From Bifidobacterium crudilactis (GTDB lineage Bacteria > Actinomycetota > Actinomycetes > Actinomycetales > Bifidobacteriaceae): a stretch of DNA of 64,000 nucleotides. The notes beneath the pieces are model-generated. The model saw only the letters and a program-made list of their open reading frames with translations, made no database searches and had not been told where the DNA came from. Within the stretch, counting starts at the first letter, position 1; each line of letters starts with the position of its first letter. Of the stretch, positions 35,270 through 45,100 are shown piece after piece. Location: assembly GCF_000738005.1 (NCBI RefSeq), contig NZ_JHAL01000002.1, positions 1,362,634-1,426,633 on the forward strand, written 5' to 3'. Both the position numbers and the translations under genes were made by a program.

Positions 35270-36175
35270 CTAGAGCAGACCCGCCTGAAGCATGCCTTCC
35301 TCTGCCTTGTCGAGTTCCTTCGGACCCGGCTCGACATTCGGCAAACGCATTGCAGCCGTAGGGATATACCCTTTGATTTTGAGTGCGGCCTTGGCCATAA
35401 CCGCCTGATATCCGTCACCGTTCAACGCCTCGACGATCGGACTGAGGCGTTCGGCCAACTCCTGAGCCTTGCGGATATCGCCACGGTTGAAGGCCTGCAC
35501 CAGCTCTTGCATGGGCTTTGCCGCCACATGCGCCGTAACCGAAATGATGCCTACCGCTCCGATGGACAGGAAGGGCAGGAACAAACCGTCATCACCCGAA
35601 TACCAGGACAGTCCGGTCACCTTCCTTTTCTCGATGGCCGCCGTCAAATTGCCTGTGGCATCCTTGACAGCGCAAACACGCTCCAAGTCGGCCAACCTGC
35701 GATAGGTATCGAGGCTCACGTGCAGACCAGTACGTCCGGGAACGTCGTATATCACGATGGGCTTCTCGGCGACCGCATTGACCTGCTTGTAATGCTCCAC
35801 CACGCCGTTGGCAGAAGGTCGTGAATAGTATGGCATCACGATCAACAGGCCATCGGCACCGGCTTCCTGAGTCATTTCGGCCATGCGCACGGTATGGGCG
35901 GTGTCATTGGAACCCGCGCCTGAAATCACCGGCACATCCACCGCAGCCTTCACGGCCCTGACCAAGTCGACCTTCTCATCAAGATGCGTCACCGGGGACT
36001 CGCCCGTGGTGCCGTTCACCACGATGCCATCGGCCCCGTCGGCGACCAAATGTTGGGCCAGGGATGCCGCGGCATCGAAATCCACCGAGCCGTCGGCCCT
36101 CATCGGAGTAGCCATAGCAGGAAGGACGCGTCCGAAAGGAGCCGCGTCCAGCAGTTGCATCTCACCGTCACTCAT
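35270..36175 (-). CDS. dapA: 4-hydroxy-tetrahydrodipicolinate synthase
   Basis: 301 aa TIM-barrel lyase that condenses pyruvate with aspartate semialdehyde in lysine/diaminopimelate synthesis. NGTTGESPVT (about 50), VPVISGAGSNDT, the catalytic Tyr in VIYDVPGRTG, and the Schiff-base Lys in VCAVKDATGN are all present. Start chosen at the ATG at 36175, giving MSDGEMQLL; the frame continues to 36211 without support. It lies 75 bp after dapB. Confidence 0.95.
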   Translation of the reverse strand: MSDGEMQLLDAAPFGRVLPAMATPMRADGSVDFDAAASLAQHLVADGADGIVVNGTTGESPVTHLDEKVDLVRAVKAAVDVPVISGAGSNDTAHTVRMAEMTQEAGADGLLIVMPYYSRPSANGVVEHYKQVNAVAEKPIVIYDVPGRTGLHVSLDTYRRLADLERVCAVKDATGNLTAAIEKRKVTGLSWYSGDDGLFLPFLSIGAVGIISVTAHVAAKPMQELVQAFNRGDIRKAQELAERLSPIVEALNGDGYQAVMAKAALKIKGYIPTAAMRLPNVEPGPKELDKAEEGMLQAGLL

Positions 36176-36250
36176 ATATCTCAAGGTACTTCTGGGCTGA
36201 GACCAGAGCAAGTCATCCGAGGATTATTGGACAATCGCCGTATCGGAGCT

Positions 36251-36997
36251 TCATAGATCCAGGAAGGAGTCCAGACCTATCGTCAGACCGGCATGCTTGC
36301 CGGAGGCCACCTCCCGCACGGCCAGCATCACGCCAGGCATGAAGGAGGATCTGTCGAAACTGTCGGCACGGATGACCAGCTGCTCACCGGCATTGCCGAA
36401 CAGCACCTCCTCATGGGCGTTCAATCCGCGCAGCCGCACCGCGTGAACATGCACCCCATCAATGACCTGACCGCGTGAACCCCCGTCGCTTTGCGTGTTG
36501 TCAGGGACTTCGCCGAGCCCAGCTCTGCGACGGGCCGCGGCGATGCCTTCGGCTGTGTGAATGGCGGTTCCTGAAGGAGCGTCGACCTTGTCGGGGTGGT
36601 GCAGTTCGATGACCTCGGCGGATTCAAAATACTTCGCGGCGATACCGGCGAAATGATCGGCAAGCACCGCCGATATGGCGAAGTTCGGTGCGATGAACAC
36701 GCTGACCTCAGGGTGTTCGTCGAGCGCCCTGCGTACCTTGTCGAGTTTGTCGTCCGTCCAACCAGTGGTCCCGACCACGGTATTGACGCCTTGGCTTATC
36801 AACGCCAGCACATTATCTAAGGTCACCGAGGGAACGGTGAAATCGACCGCGACATCGGTGTTCTCCGGAGTGATAGCCGCCAGGTCGTCACCGGCATCCA
36901 CGCCTTTCGCGAATTCCATGCCCTCGGTGCCCTGCACCGTCTTCACCACATTGCCGCCCATACGTCCATGCGCACCGACCACCGACACACGTATCAT
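36251..36997 (-). CDS. dapB: 4-hydroxy-tetrahydrodipicolinate reductase
   Basis: 248 aa. NAD(P) loop VSVVGAHGRMG at the N-terminus, VVGTTGW, the catalytic region ELHHPDKVDAPSGTA with His and Lys, and a final FMPGVMLAVREV. It reduces the DapA product. Adjacent to dapA in the same direction, so lysine and cell-wall diaminopimelate steps are co-located. Start at 36997 (MIRVSVVGA) is the canonical one. Confidence 0.96.
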   Translation of the reverse strand: MIRVSVVGAHGRMGGNVVKTVQGTEGMEFAKGVDAGDDLAAITPENTDVAVDFTVPSVTLDNVLALISQGVNTVVGTTGWTDDKLDKVRRALDEHPEVSVFIAPNFAISAVLADHFAGIAAKYFESAEVIELHHPDKVDAPSGTAIHTAEGIAAARRRAGLGEVPDNTQSDGGSRGQVIDGVHVHAVRLRGLNAHEEVLFGNAGEQLVIRADSFDRSSFMPGVMLAVREVASGKHAGLTIGLDSFLDL

Positions 36998-37057
36998 TCC
37001 AAAGCTCCATCCACTCGACAACCATGACCAAATTCCACCATACAGCCCCCGAAACAG

Positions 37058-37129
37058 AGATAACTGCAATAAAAGGACAGCAATTCGGCATATTGTTGGC
37101 GAAAAAGCTATCCTTTTAGTGCAGTTATC
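37058..37129. repeat. Family 1 palindromic element, copy 5
   Basis: Arms 37058-37081 and 37107-37129 (AGATAACTGCAATAAAAGG and CCTTTTAGTGCAGTTATC) are near-perfect. It lies downstream of the GNAT gene and upstream of dapB, and belongs to the AAAAGGACAGC subtype with copy 4. Confidence 0.9.
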
Positions 37130-37156
37130 GAAACCTCGGCGGGAATGCGGACAAGA

Positions 37157-37864
37157 TCAGGCTGCTCCGAGGTAGATGTAACGGGTGTCGTCAGCAGGCC
37201 AGAAGGGGTTTTCGTCATCGCCTGCGACCACGCAGTCGTCGGAAGCGGGAAGCTCGGCGATACGCTCGAGCTGCTGATGATCGTAGAAGCTGTAGTTGCA
37301 GCTGGTGTCGGTATGCAGGAAGAAATGCTCGACGCCGTAATCGCGAAGGCGCTGTTTCATGCGGCGGAACAGGGTGCCTCCAACACCATGCCCACGGGAT
37401 TGCGATGACACCAGGAACAGCTGCAACTCGGCCTGGCTGCGCTCCTGCACATCGGCATCCTTGTCCATGCATACCTCGATACCATGCCAGTGCATCAGAT
37501 CGGAAAGCGCGCGGCAGCCTTCGGAATTGGCCGACATCTGCGCATCCACGAAGTTGAGCTTCGTAACCGCCTCCTTAAACAGCACCGGACGGCCTTCGAC
37601 CTTAAGCAACACCACACCCGCGATATGCCCGTCCAGCACCGCGACCTCGCCGTCGGTACTTTCGCACATATAGCGAAGCACGCTCCTGCGCGCGCTCAAT
37701 GCAGCGATGGGCGTACCTATATGCGGCTCGATGCGGAACCACATGTCCTCGAAAAGTCCGCAAATCTCATCCAGATCCGACCAGGCAAGCTCACGGTATG
37801 TCACCTGGGCCTGCGCCGATGCCGAGCTGGTCTGCTCAAGTGAAGCGTCCATTGAATCCTGCAT
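37157..37864 (-). CDS. GNAT-family N-acetyltransferase
   Basis: 235 aa. Acetyl-CoA-binding motif A reads LQLFLVSSQSRGHGVGGTLF (Q/R-x-x-G-x-G), followed by FFLHTDTSCNYSFYDHQQL, the usual C-terminal catalytic region. Substrate unknown. Start at 37864 has AAGGAGA upstream; the longer frame to 37969 lacks one. On the minus strand TATACA before the gene is a possible -10. Confidence 0.88.
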   Translation of the reverse strand: MQDSMDASLEQTSSASAQAQVTYRELAWSDLDEICGLFEDMWFRIEPHIGTPIAALSARRSVLRYMCESTDGEVAVLDGHIAGVVLLKVEGRPVLFKEAVTKLNFVDAQMSANSEGCRALSDLMHWHGIEVCMDKDADVQERSQAELQLFLVSSQSRGHGVGGTLFRRMKQRLRDYGVEHFFLHTDTSCNYSFYDHQQLERIAELPASDDCVVAGDDENPFWPADDTRYIYLGAA

Positions 37865-38143
37865 GGTTATCTGAATCTCCTTGTTATGCACTACCTGTAT
37901 ACCGCCACTTCTCATGTCCCTGGCGCTGTTTCCAGGCCAGGCCGAGCATGACGGACGACATTCCCCCACAACGCTTGCATAATCGCTTATGCCATCACCT
38001 TCGCGCCCGCAGGTGCAATCACCTCACCTGTGCAAGCACACGACGCTTCGCGTGTAACGGCTCGGCTCTCGCACTGCCAAAGCCGCACGCCACAGGTTAG
38101 CCCACGCAGCGTGACATGGGAAGCGCACGCCGGAAACGATGAA
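37865..38143. other. Intergenic region between GNAT gene and adnB
   Basis: About 280 bp, should hold the GNAT promoter. A small dyad (ACACG...CGTGT near 38040) is seen, but no terminator with a U-run for adnB. Confidence 0.35.
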
Positions 38144-41100
38144 TCAATCGTTGTCGGATGTCTCGGGGACACCAAGTCTGACGCTGTCCATAATCTCTTT
38201 GCGAGTGTTCCCGTGTACCGGTATTTCAGCGCTGTCCGCTGTTTCCTCACTCAGATAGTAGAGGCAAGCATCAATGCTGTCCAATTCCACGTCTTCGATC
38301 ACGGAGAGCAGAAGACGGTATATTTCGAGCTGCATCAGCTTCCTGTCTCGCTCCGCAGCATTCCTCGGACGATGCCCGGTCTTCCAATCGACAATCGTGA
38401 AAGCCTTGGTGGGATCACTCTCATCGAGGCCTCCTTTGAACACGGCATCCAGTTTGCCGTTGACCACGGAACCCTCCAAATACGCGACAATCGGTCGCTC
38501 CACCCACAACGGCGTTCTTCGAGCCCAAGGCGATGCCGCCAAACGCCGCTTCCACAGCAGGAGCTGCCCTCCAGTGTCGGTCGTCGATGCCTGCCCCTGA
38601 GCCAGAGCCTGAGCCTGAGCCTGAGCCTGAGCATCATCATCATCGAGTTCATGCATCATGTTCTCGCGTACCTGCGCGGTATCCACCAAGGCGAGATGCC
38701 CACCTTGGATATACCCATCCCCAAGCCCCTCGTCCCCTAGGGCCACGGCATCGTCCGCAGAAGGCATCATGAATCTGCTCGCCCACTCGTGGAACACCGT
38801 TCCCGCCTGTGCGGACGGGGAGGACACCCGTGGAATCGGTCTGACTATGCCCTGCCAGTATTCCTGTTCGCGTGCTGATGTGAGCGCACCCGAACGCGCC
38901 TGGATGGCTGTCACGTTCTGTGTGCCATGCCGGAGAATCCTGCTGCCGATTTCGCGAAGTCCCTCGACGTTTCGAGGATCTATCGAAGGGCCGCCGAAAC
39001 GTCCTGCCACAGCCTGCACGACTCGCTCCGCCTGCACGAAAAGCGAAGACTCATCCGCATCCTCGGCATTCGGCAGATCAGGCTCGTCATGAATCAGCCG
39101 AAGCGAATCCTGAAGCACCCGTGATACCGCGGGGCTCAACTCCACCGGCCATATGGCCGACGGGCGTTCGGTGACGCTGATCGACGGCGCCTCACGCTGG
39201 GCGGACAGCACGACAGCCGATTCGTACTCCTGTGCATCAGCTCCGACGAACAGTCCGACCGGTGGCAGGGCCTCGCCTTCAGCCACTGGACGACCACCGC
39301 CCGAAGGCACGCAACCGTCGTGATGCTGGAACAGATCATGCAGCTCCAGCCAGAAATTGGATGCCACATCGGCCATATCGACCTGCTGGTCGTCCAAAGC
39401 CGCCAGCGGATCACCAGGTGTCTGGGCGAAGGTCAGCAGAATGTCGTGCTTCGCACGGGTCAGCGCAACATACGCCAGACGCCGTTCATCGTCGTGCTGC
39501 CTGGCTCCGTATTCCTGCAGCTGCGTGAGGAATGTCGGAGCCGAAGCCTGCAGTCCCTCTTCGATTTCCTGCGCCGATTTGTATTCGCGCAACGCCCCGA
39601 AAGCCTCGTCCACGATGTCTTCGAGTTTCAGGGTCTTGAGACTCTGCACCGGATCGACTTCGAGTGAGACGTCATGGGGGAAGCGCGGCAGAATCAGTGC
39701 GTCGGCACGAACAGGGACCGGCACCGCCGTGGGATCACTGAGCCAGCTGTTCGCCGTCTGCTCGTATCTGGGTGCTGTCAGCCCAACGCCCTGACTTTGC
39801 TCGATACGCGTGATCTTCAGCTGGTCACCTTGTTTGCTGGGGAAGCTCCCCGATTTCAGCCCCACCAAAGCCACCGCGTCCCATTCGAGACCTTTGGCCT
39901 GATGTATGGTCATCAGCACCACATCGGCATGACTCTGCTGTGCCGATGAAGGTTCGTCCGGGCTTTTCCTGATGGAATCCACCCATGACATGAAGCCGTA
40001 CAAGCTGGCGACCCTGTCCGAGGGCAGATCGGCCACGAAGGCGTCCACCAGGCCGTCAAGCGCGCCGAGCGTAGCGGTCGCCTCGCTTGCGTGAAGAGGG
40101 TCGTTCGGCCGTCGAATCATACGAGACAGCACCAGATCGATGTCGAGATCCAAGGCCTGCACTGCGCCACGAACCGCCTGCTTCACCCCCAGCAGACTTT
40201 GCGCCTGCGCCTGGCGCAACACTTTGGATGCCTTGCACAGCATGCGCCATCCCTCGGCGCTGAAACGCTGCCGCACCTTGCCGTTGGATGCAGGTGCGAA
40301 ATACTGCTCATCCATCAGCACATCGATGAGAAACACGCCATCCGGCACCAAATCTCGATGCTGCCTCACCGCCTGAGCCATTTCGGAGCCATGCAGACCG
40401 CCAGGCACTACGCCAGCCTCCACAAGCGCCCTGTACCGGTGCTCGTTGTTGAGATCCTCGCACCAGCGCGCCAAGGCATCGAGATCACGCGGAGCAATCC
40501 GGTACCTTGTCGAGGCGAGCAGACGCATCAGCGATGCGGAGTCCGTATGGTTGCTGATGACGTGGAGCAGCGCCAGCACATCCATGATTTCGGGTTTCTC
40601 CAGCAACGCCGAGTAACCCACCACTTCGCAGCTCAGTCCCGCCGCCTGCATCGCCTCACGATATTGGGGCATGGCGGATTTGGAGCGGAACAGCACTGCC
40701 ACATGCGGTGCGGCAAGGTCGACGTCGCTCCCCTTGCCCGGCTTCTTGCCGAATCGCGATATGGCATGCCTGGCGAAACGAATCACCCCGTCGATCTCCT
40801 GAGCGACGGTTCGATACCCCAGCAGACCCAGCGTGCCTTCGTCCGCATCATCACGAGGCCGAAGTTCGAGTACATCCACCTCACGCATCGTCGCGCTGGA
40901 TGCCGGACCGTCATGTTCACGAAGATTTCGGGTCAGGGCGTTTGCCGCCTCAAGCACGATTCGCGGATTGCGGAAGGTGATGGACAGAGCGTTCGGGCTG
41001 CCCTGAACGCCGAATTGCCGTTGAAAGGTGCGGAAGGCTCCGGGGCTGGCACCTCTCCAGGCATAGATGGATTGGAAGGGGTCGCCGACGGCGGTCACCG

Positions 41101-42187
41101 ACGTGGGCGCGGGGGCGGCTGCGGCATCAGTATGGAACAGGGCCGCCAGCAGCATCGCCTGCGTGGTGGAGGTGTCCTGATACTCGTCCAGAAACACATG
41201 CGAGAAGCGTTTGCGGTATTGGGCCCCTATCGAGGGAAATCTGGTCAGGAGCTGAAATGCGGCCAGGGTGAAATCGCTGAATTCCGCCATGTTCGCCTCG
41301 CGCTTGGCTCGCTGGTATTGCCTTGCAAGACCGAGCAGCAACTCGCGTTGACGGGTGACGCCGAGGAGTTCGTTGGCGTTGAACAAGTTCTGCAGATGAT
41401 GCCGGTAACTCATCTGACGCAGCTTTTCGGCATAATCCGCGTCCGAATCCTTCTTAGCCCTCTTGGGTGCTTTGAGTTTGGCATCCGTCATCGCTTTTTC
41501 GGGGACCGTCTCGCCTGCGAGGCCCCGTTCAAGTGCTTCCAGGAAAGCGGTGTCCCAGGCGCTCACACGATCGGCGGCATCGTCGAAGCTCGGACAATCC
41601 TCGCTGATCATCGCGCTGGTGCACGCATGGGCGAGCGCCAGCACCTGGTCCACAATCGTGCCGAAAGCCAGCGAGGGCACACCCGCCACATCATCTGATG
41701 ACGACTCCGCCTGCTCGACCCGCTCTTGTCTGAATGCCTCGAAAATGGCCTCGCTATGCTCGTGCACCACCGTGGAGGCGAGTTGATAGGCACCGGCATC
41801 ACTCAAAGGCTGCGTCTGCTGGTCCATACCGACCAACAGCCCGTACCTGCGCACAATCGATTGGAAGAAGGCGTCGTAGGTGTAGACCTCCGGTTTCAGG
41901 AAACCACTGTCGGCATCGACCGGCTGGGCGGATGCCTGGGGTACGGAACCCTCAATCGCCTCGTCCCGGGCAAGCACCGCGGCGGAAACACGCGACAGCA
42001 GTTCAGAAGCGGCCTTCCTGGTGAACGTCAGCCCCAGAATTCTCTCCGGCGCGACCCCCTGACGGATGAGATTGATGATGCGCTGCGTCATCGTCATCGT
42101 TTTGCCGGAGCCTGCGCCTGCGACCACAAGCACATCGCCGTTGACCGGCGCTTCGATGACCTCTCGCTGTTCCTTGGTGCCTCTCAT
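38144..42187 (-). CDS. adnB: UvrD/Rep-type helicase-nuclease subunit (AdnB-like)
   Basis: 1347-aa SF1A helicase with a RecB-like nuclease. Walker A VVAGAGSGKTMTMTQ (about 25), Walker B FLDEYQDTSTTQAML, VGDPFQSIYAWRGA, and VVLMTIHQAKGLEWD motifs are intact. The C-terminal nuclease has GKLDAVFKG, FTIVDWKTGHR and LMQLEIYRLLL (the QxxxY motif). With the upstream gene it should form the actinobacterial AdnAB motor that resects double-strand breaks. Its start overlaps the adnA stop by 4 bp (ATGA). Around residue 1180 a hexanucleotide repeat encodes alternating Ala-Gln. Confidence 0.9.
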   Translation of the reverse strand: MRGTKEQREVIEAPVNGDVLVVAGAGSGKTMTMTQRIINLIRQGVAPERILGLTFTRKAASELLSRVSAAVLARDEAIEGSVPQASAQPVDADSGFLKPEVYTYDAFFQSIVRRYGLLVGMDQQTQPLSDAGAYQLASTVVHEHSEAIFEAFRQERVEQAESSSDDVAGVPSLAFGTIVDQVLALAHACTSAMISEDCPSFDDAADRVSAWDTAFLEALERGLAGETVPEKAMTDAKLKAPKRAKKDSDADYAEKLRQMSYRHHLQNLFNANELLGVTRQRELLLGLARQYQRAKREANMAEFSDFTLAAFQLLTRFPSIGAQYRKRFSHVFLDEYQDTSTTQAMLLAALFHTDAAAAPAPTSVTAVGDPFQSIYAWRGASPGAFRTFQRQFGVQGSPNALSITFRNPRIVLEAANALTRNLREHDGPASSATMREVDVLELRPRDDADEGTLGLLGYRTVAQEIDGVIRFARHAISRFGKKPGKGSDVDLAAPHVAVLFRSKSAMPQYREAMQAAGLSCEVVGYSALLEKPEIMDVLALLHVISNHTDSASLMRLLASTRYRIAPRDLDALARWCEDLNNEHRYRALVEAGVVPGGLHGSEMAQAVRQHRDLVPDGVFLIDVLMDEQYFAPASNGKVRQRFSAEGWRMLCKASKVLRQAQAQSLLGVKQAVRGAVQALDLDIDLVLSRMIRRPNDPLHASEATATLGALDGLVDAFVADLPSDRVASLYGFMSWVDSIRKSPDEPSSAQQSHADVVLMTIHQAKGLEWDAVALVGLKSGSFPSKQGDQLKITRIEQSQGVGLTAPRYEQTANSWLSDPTAVPVPVRADALILPRFPHDVSLEVDPVQSLKTLKLEDIVDEAFGALREYKSAQEIEEGLQASAPTFLTQLQEYGARQHDDERRLAYVALTRAKHDILLTFAQTPGDPLAALDDQQVDMADVASNFWLELHDLFQHHDGCVPSGGGRPVAEGEALPPVGLFVGADAQEYESAVVLSAQREAPSISVTERPSAIWPVELSPAVSRVLQDSLRLIHDEPDLPNAEDADESSLFVQAERVVQAVAGRFGGPSIDPRNVEGLREIGSRILRHGTQNVTAIQARSGALTSAREQEYWQGIVRPIPRVSSPSAQAGTVFHEWASRFMMPSADDAVALGDEGLGDGYIQGGHLALVDTAQVRENMMHELDDDDAQAQAQAQALAQGQASTTDTGGQLLLWKRRLAASPWARRTPLWVERPIVAYLEGSVVNGKLDAVFKGGLDESDPTKAFTIVDWKTGHRPRNAAERDRKLMQLEIYRLLLSVIEDVELDSIDACLYYLSEETADSAEIPVHGNTRKEIMDSVRLGVPETSDND
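38597..38643. repeat. GAGCCT and CAT microsatellites inside adnB
   Basis: Four to five near-perfect GAGCCT hexamers followed by four CAT triplets on the plus strand. On the coding strand they specify (Ala-Gln)n after four Asp. Length changes would keep the frame. Confidence 0.85.
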
Positions 42188-45100
42188 CCCTCATCCTCCA
42201 TCACGCTGCCGTGTAAAGCCTTCCACGCAGGGCATCCATCGGCTCCGCCGTTGTGGCATCGGTCGGCATCGAACTGCGACAGTTCACTGCCCAGAGAAAG
42301 CTTGACACCCGCCGCATAGAACACTCGGGAAATCATCGTCATGGCCCAGATACCCTGTTGCCCGGACCGCTGCTTCACGAAATTCCATGTCTCGTCACTG
42401 ACCCCGTGCGGAGTCTTCTCGGATAATCCCGTCGGCAACCCTTCGGGCACATACAGTCTCTCAATCTTCGCAGACGCCGACCTCGGCTCGAACACGGTGT
42501 TGAGCCTCCCATCGAGCAGCAGGGCAGGCTGGTAGCTCGCTTCCTCATATGTTGATGTGGCAGGTGCTTGAGCGACGGCCACATCGAACAGCACCGCTTG
42601 GGAGATGGTGGGTGGCTGATTCTCGACTGCACCGAAATACTGCCCCAACTGGTAGCACGCCAGCTGGAGGTCGGAGAAGACCTCCTTGCGCGGATGCGCC
42701 TTGCTTCCGGTTTTGTAATCCACCAGACGCGTGACCGGACGGCCACCGAGGATGCGATGCTCAAGACGGTCGATTCGTCCGGACAGCTTCACGCTCACCC
42801 CTTCGTCCATTGCAGTGGGAAAACCGCCTACGAGAGCCGACATCACCGCGAAGCATTCGGACAGTCCGAGCGGACATTCGTCGCCATAGCTCGCATTCCA
42901 TATCGGCAGTATGTCCGCGACGGTCAGCTTCGCAGTGAAGGGCAGCTCGCATTCCACACTCTCCAGGCTCCCGACATCGATAGGGTATTTACCTGTTTGG
43001 GCGTACTCCTTGTGCACGCTGCGCACGAAGTATGAGGCGATGTTGCCCATGATTGTTCGGGCGTTGGCTTCGCGGCGCCGCAAATCGTAGCTCTGCTGGT
43101 AGTCGGGCGGACTGCTCAACTCTCCTGAGCACTGCCTGTACAGCTCCATCATGGCATCGGCGGTGGAGACAATCACCGCTTGCTGGCCTTCGCGCCGGAC
43201 CCTCTCCTGAATTGTCTGGGCATCGTCCAGGCCTTGTTCGCTGGCCAACTGAGCCACATGATGCACCAGAGAACCGAAACTCATGTAGATAGACCCCGGC
43301 TGCGGGCCACTGAGCTGTCTGCCGACAACCCATTCGAGCGGGCATTCCCAGATGCTGTCCACCGCCGACGGCGACAGCGTCACCGTGGTCGAGGGAACGG
43401 CCACGGCCGCTTCGGCCTTGCCGTCGACCGTGCCATCGGCATCACCATCGATAAACGCCCACGCCCCGGGGTCGGCCGACTCATATCCCAAGCCCTCCAA
43501 CAAGTGCAGGGTCCTTACGGCGTCCTGCACAGTGGCGTCATGAGCAATGTGGTCATGAGCAATGTTGTCAAGCCGCCCGTTCACGCTTGCAGAGCCGTCG
43601 GAAGCTTCATCGGCTTGTGTCGCAATACGCCGGCTTGATTCCCGAATCAGCACGCCACGGGCCAGAGTAATCAGTCCGCGAGGGCTGAGTTCCAACCCTC
43701 CGAACGCCGAATCCTTCCCGTCAAGTGCGCCCACCGCCGTGAAGCGTGCCTCCATGGGGTCCTTGACACGCGGGCACAGTTCGGGCAGATAGCCGAACAT
43801 GAAGTCGGATGGAACCATATCGTCATTCCACACGGCGCTCCATACCACCCGTTGTGACGCTCTGGTCACCGCCATCAGGAGATTCTTCTTTTCCGCATGC
43901 AAGGTGCTGCGAAGCCGTCGGCCTGTCGATGAGAACGCAAAATCCTTCGACGCATCATGGAATCGCATCACCAGGTCGGCCAGGTCCTCCGTGCTGAACA
44001 GGGTGTCTCGTTGCGTGACGTTCGGCCATACACCTTCCTGCAATGCGGGCAGCCACACCAGAGGCCACCGTCTCGCTTCGGCCGCCGCACCGGCAGGAGT
44101 GGTCAGCGTGACCGCCTGTTCCACCGGACCGATATGGGCCAGCGAGTCCGCTTCTATCTGCATCCCTCGGACCTGCGCGATGAATGCATCGACGTCATCG
44201 AAGCTTTGGCTACCGGAAGCGAATTGGAACAGTCGCATCACCGCATCGAGTCGATCGTTGGCCAGTTCCCCCCTATGGGTGGCGGCCAGCGATTCACGTT
44301 GCCACTGCGAGGCGACACCGCAGGCATCCCAAGCCTGCCACAGCACGTATTGCGGTTCCGGCACATCCAGGGTGGCGAGCCCTCCGTCGATGGTGTTCAG
44401 AATTTCACATAAGCGGCCCAGAGCTGCGACATCCGGGTCATGTCCGGAATTCGACGCTATGGCAGCCATCATGCTCAGCAGACGGCTCTGCACCTCACTA
44501 TTCGAAAGCACCAGCAGAACGTACAGGGATGATCTGCTCATGGCACCAGGCGCATCGCTTCCGGTATGACCGTCTGCCGTCAGTGAATCGTCCACGATGA
44601 TGCCGCTGCCGGCGAAACGCCGTTGTCTGCGTTCGTCGATTGCCTGACACCACGCGTCCCAGGCGTGACGCAGTGCCAGCGCATTCGACGGGTCGGAGGG
44701 CTGAACGTCCTGCAAGGAACGCGGAGTCTCGTACTCTGAGCCTTCCAGTTTGGCCAGCGCCACACAGGAATCCATCAGCATATCCAAACGTTCCAGACGC
44801 ACCGGCCGTTCACCGGAGGCATCGGAGAAATTCGTCGTGATCAGAGGACTGGAGAGCACGGACCTTACCAATGCTCGAATCCGCTGCGCCTGGGTGTCAG
44901 CGTCGGGGACGGGCAAGGTGTTGAAGGAGCCCGTGGTAGTTGCGGACACGGCCCCGAACGTGGACCTCGTGCCGAATTCATTATCAAGCTTGGAGGGGTC
45001 GTGACGACCTTCGGCCAGTTCGATGAGCGCAAACAGTCCTTGGACGGTGGGCTCTTCCTTGAGCGGTTTGGTGACCGAGGAGAACCGGACGGGCACGCCC

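Noticed and set aside
33409..35361. Long open frame opposite rnj
   Set aside because: It is the antisense shadow of a gene with intact RNase J motifs; its own product matches nothing and has no ribosome site.
38590..38650. CRISPR-like repeat
   Set aside because: It is a hexanucleotide microsatellite inside a coding frame without spacers.
40091..41698. Long open frame opposite adnB
   Set aside because: Antisense to conserved helicase motifs, as expected from high-GC codon bias.
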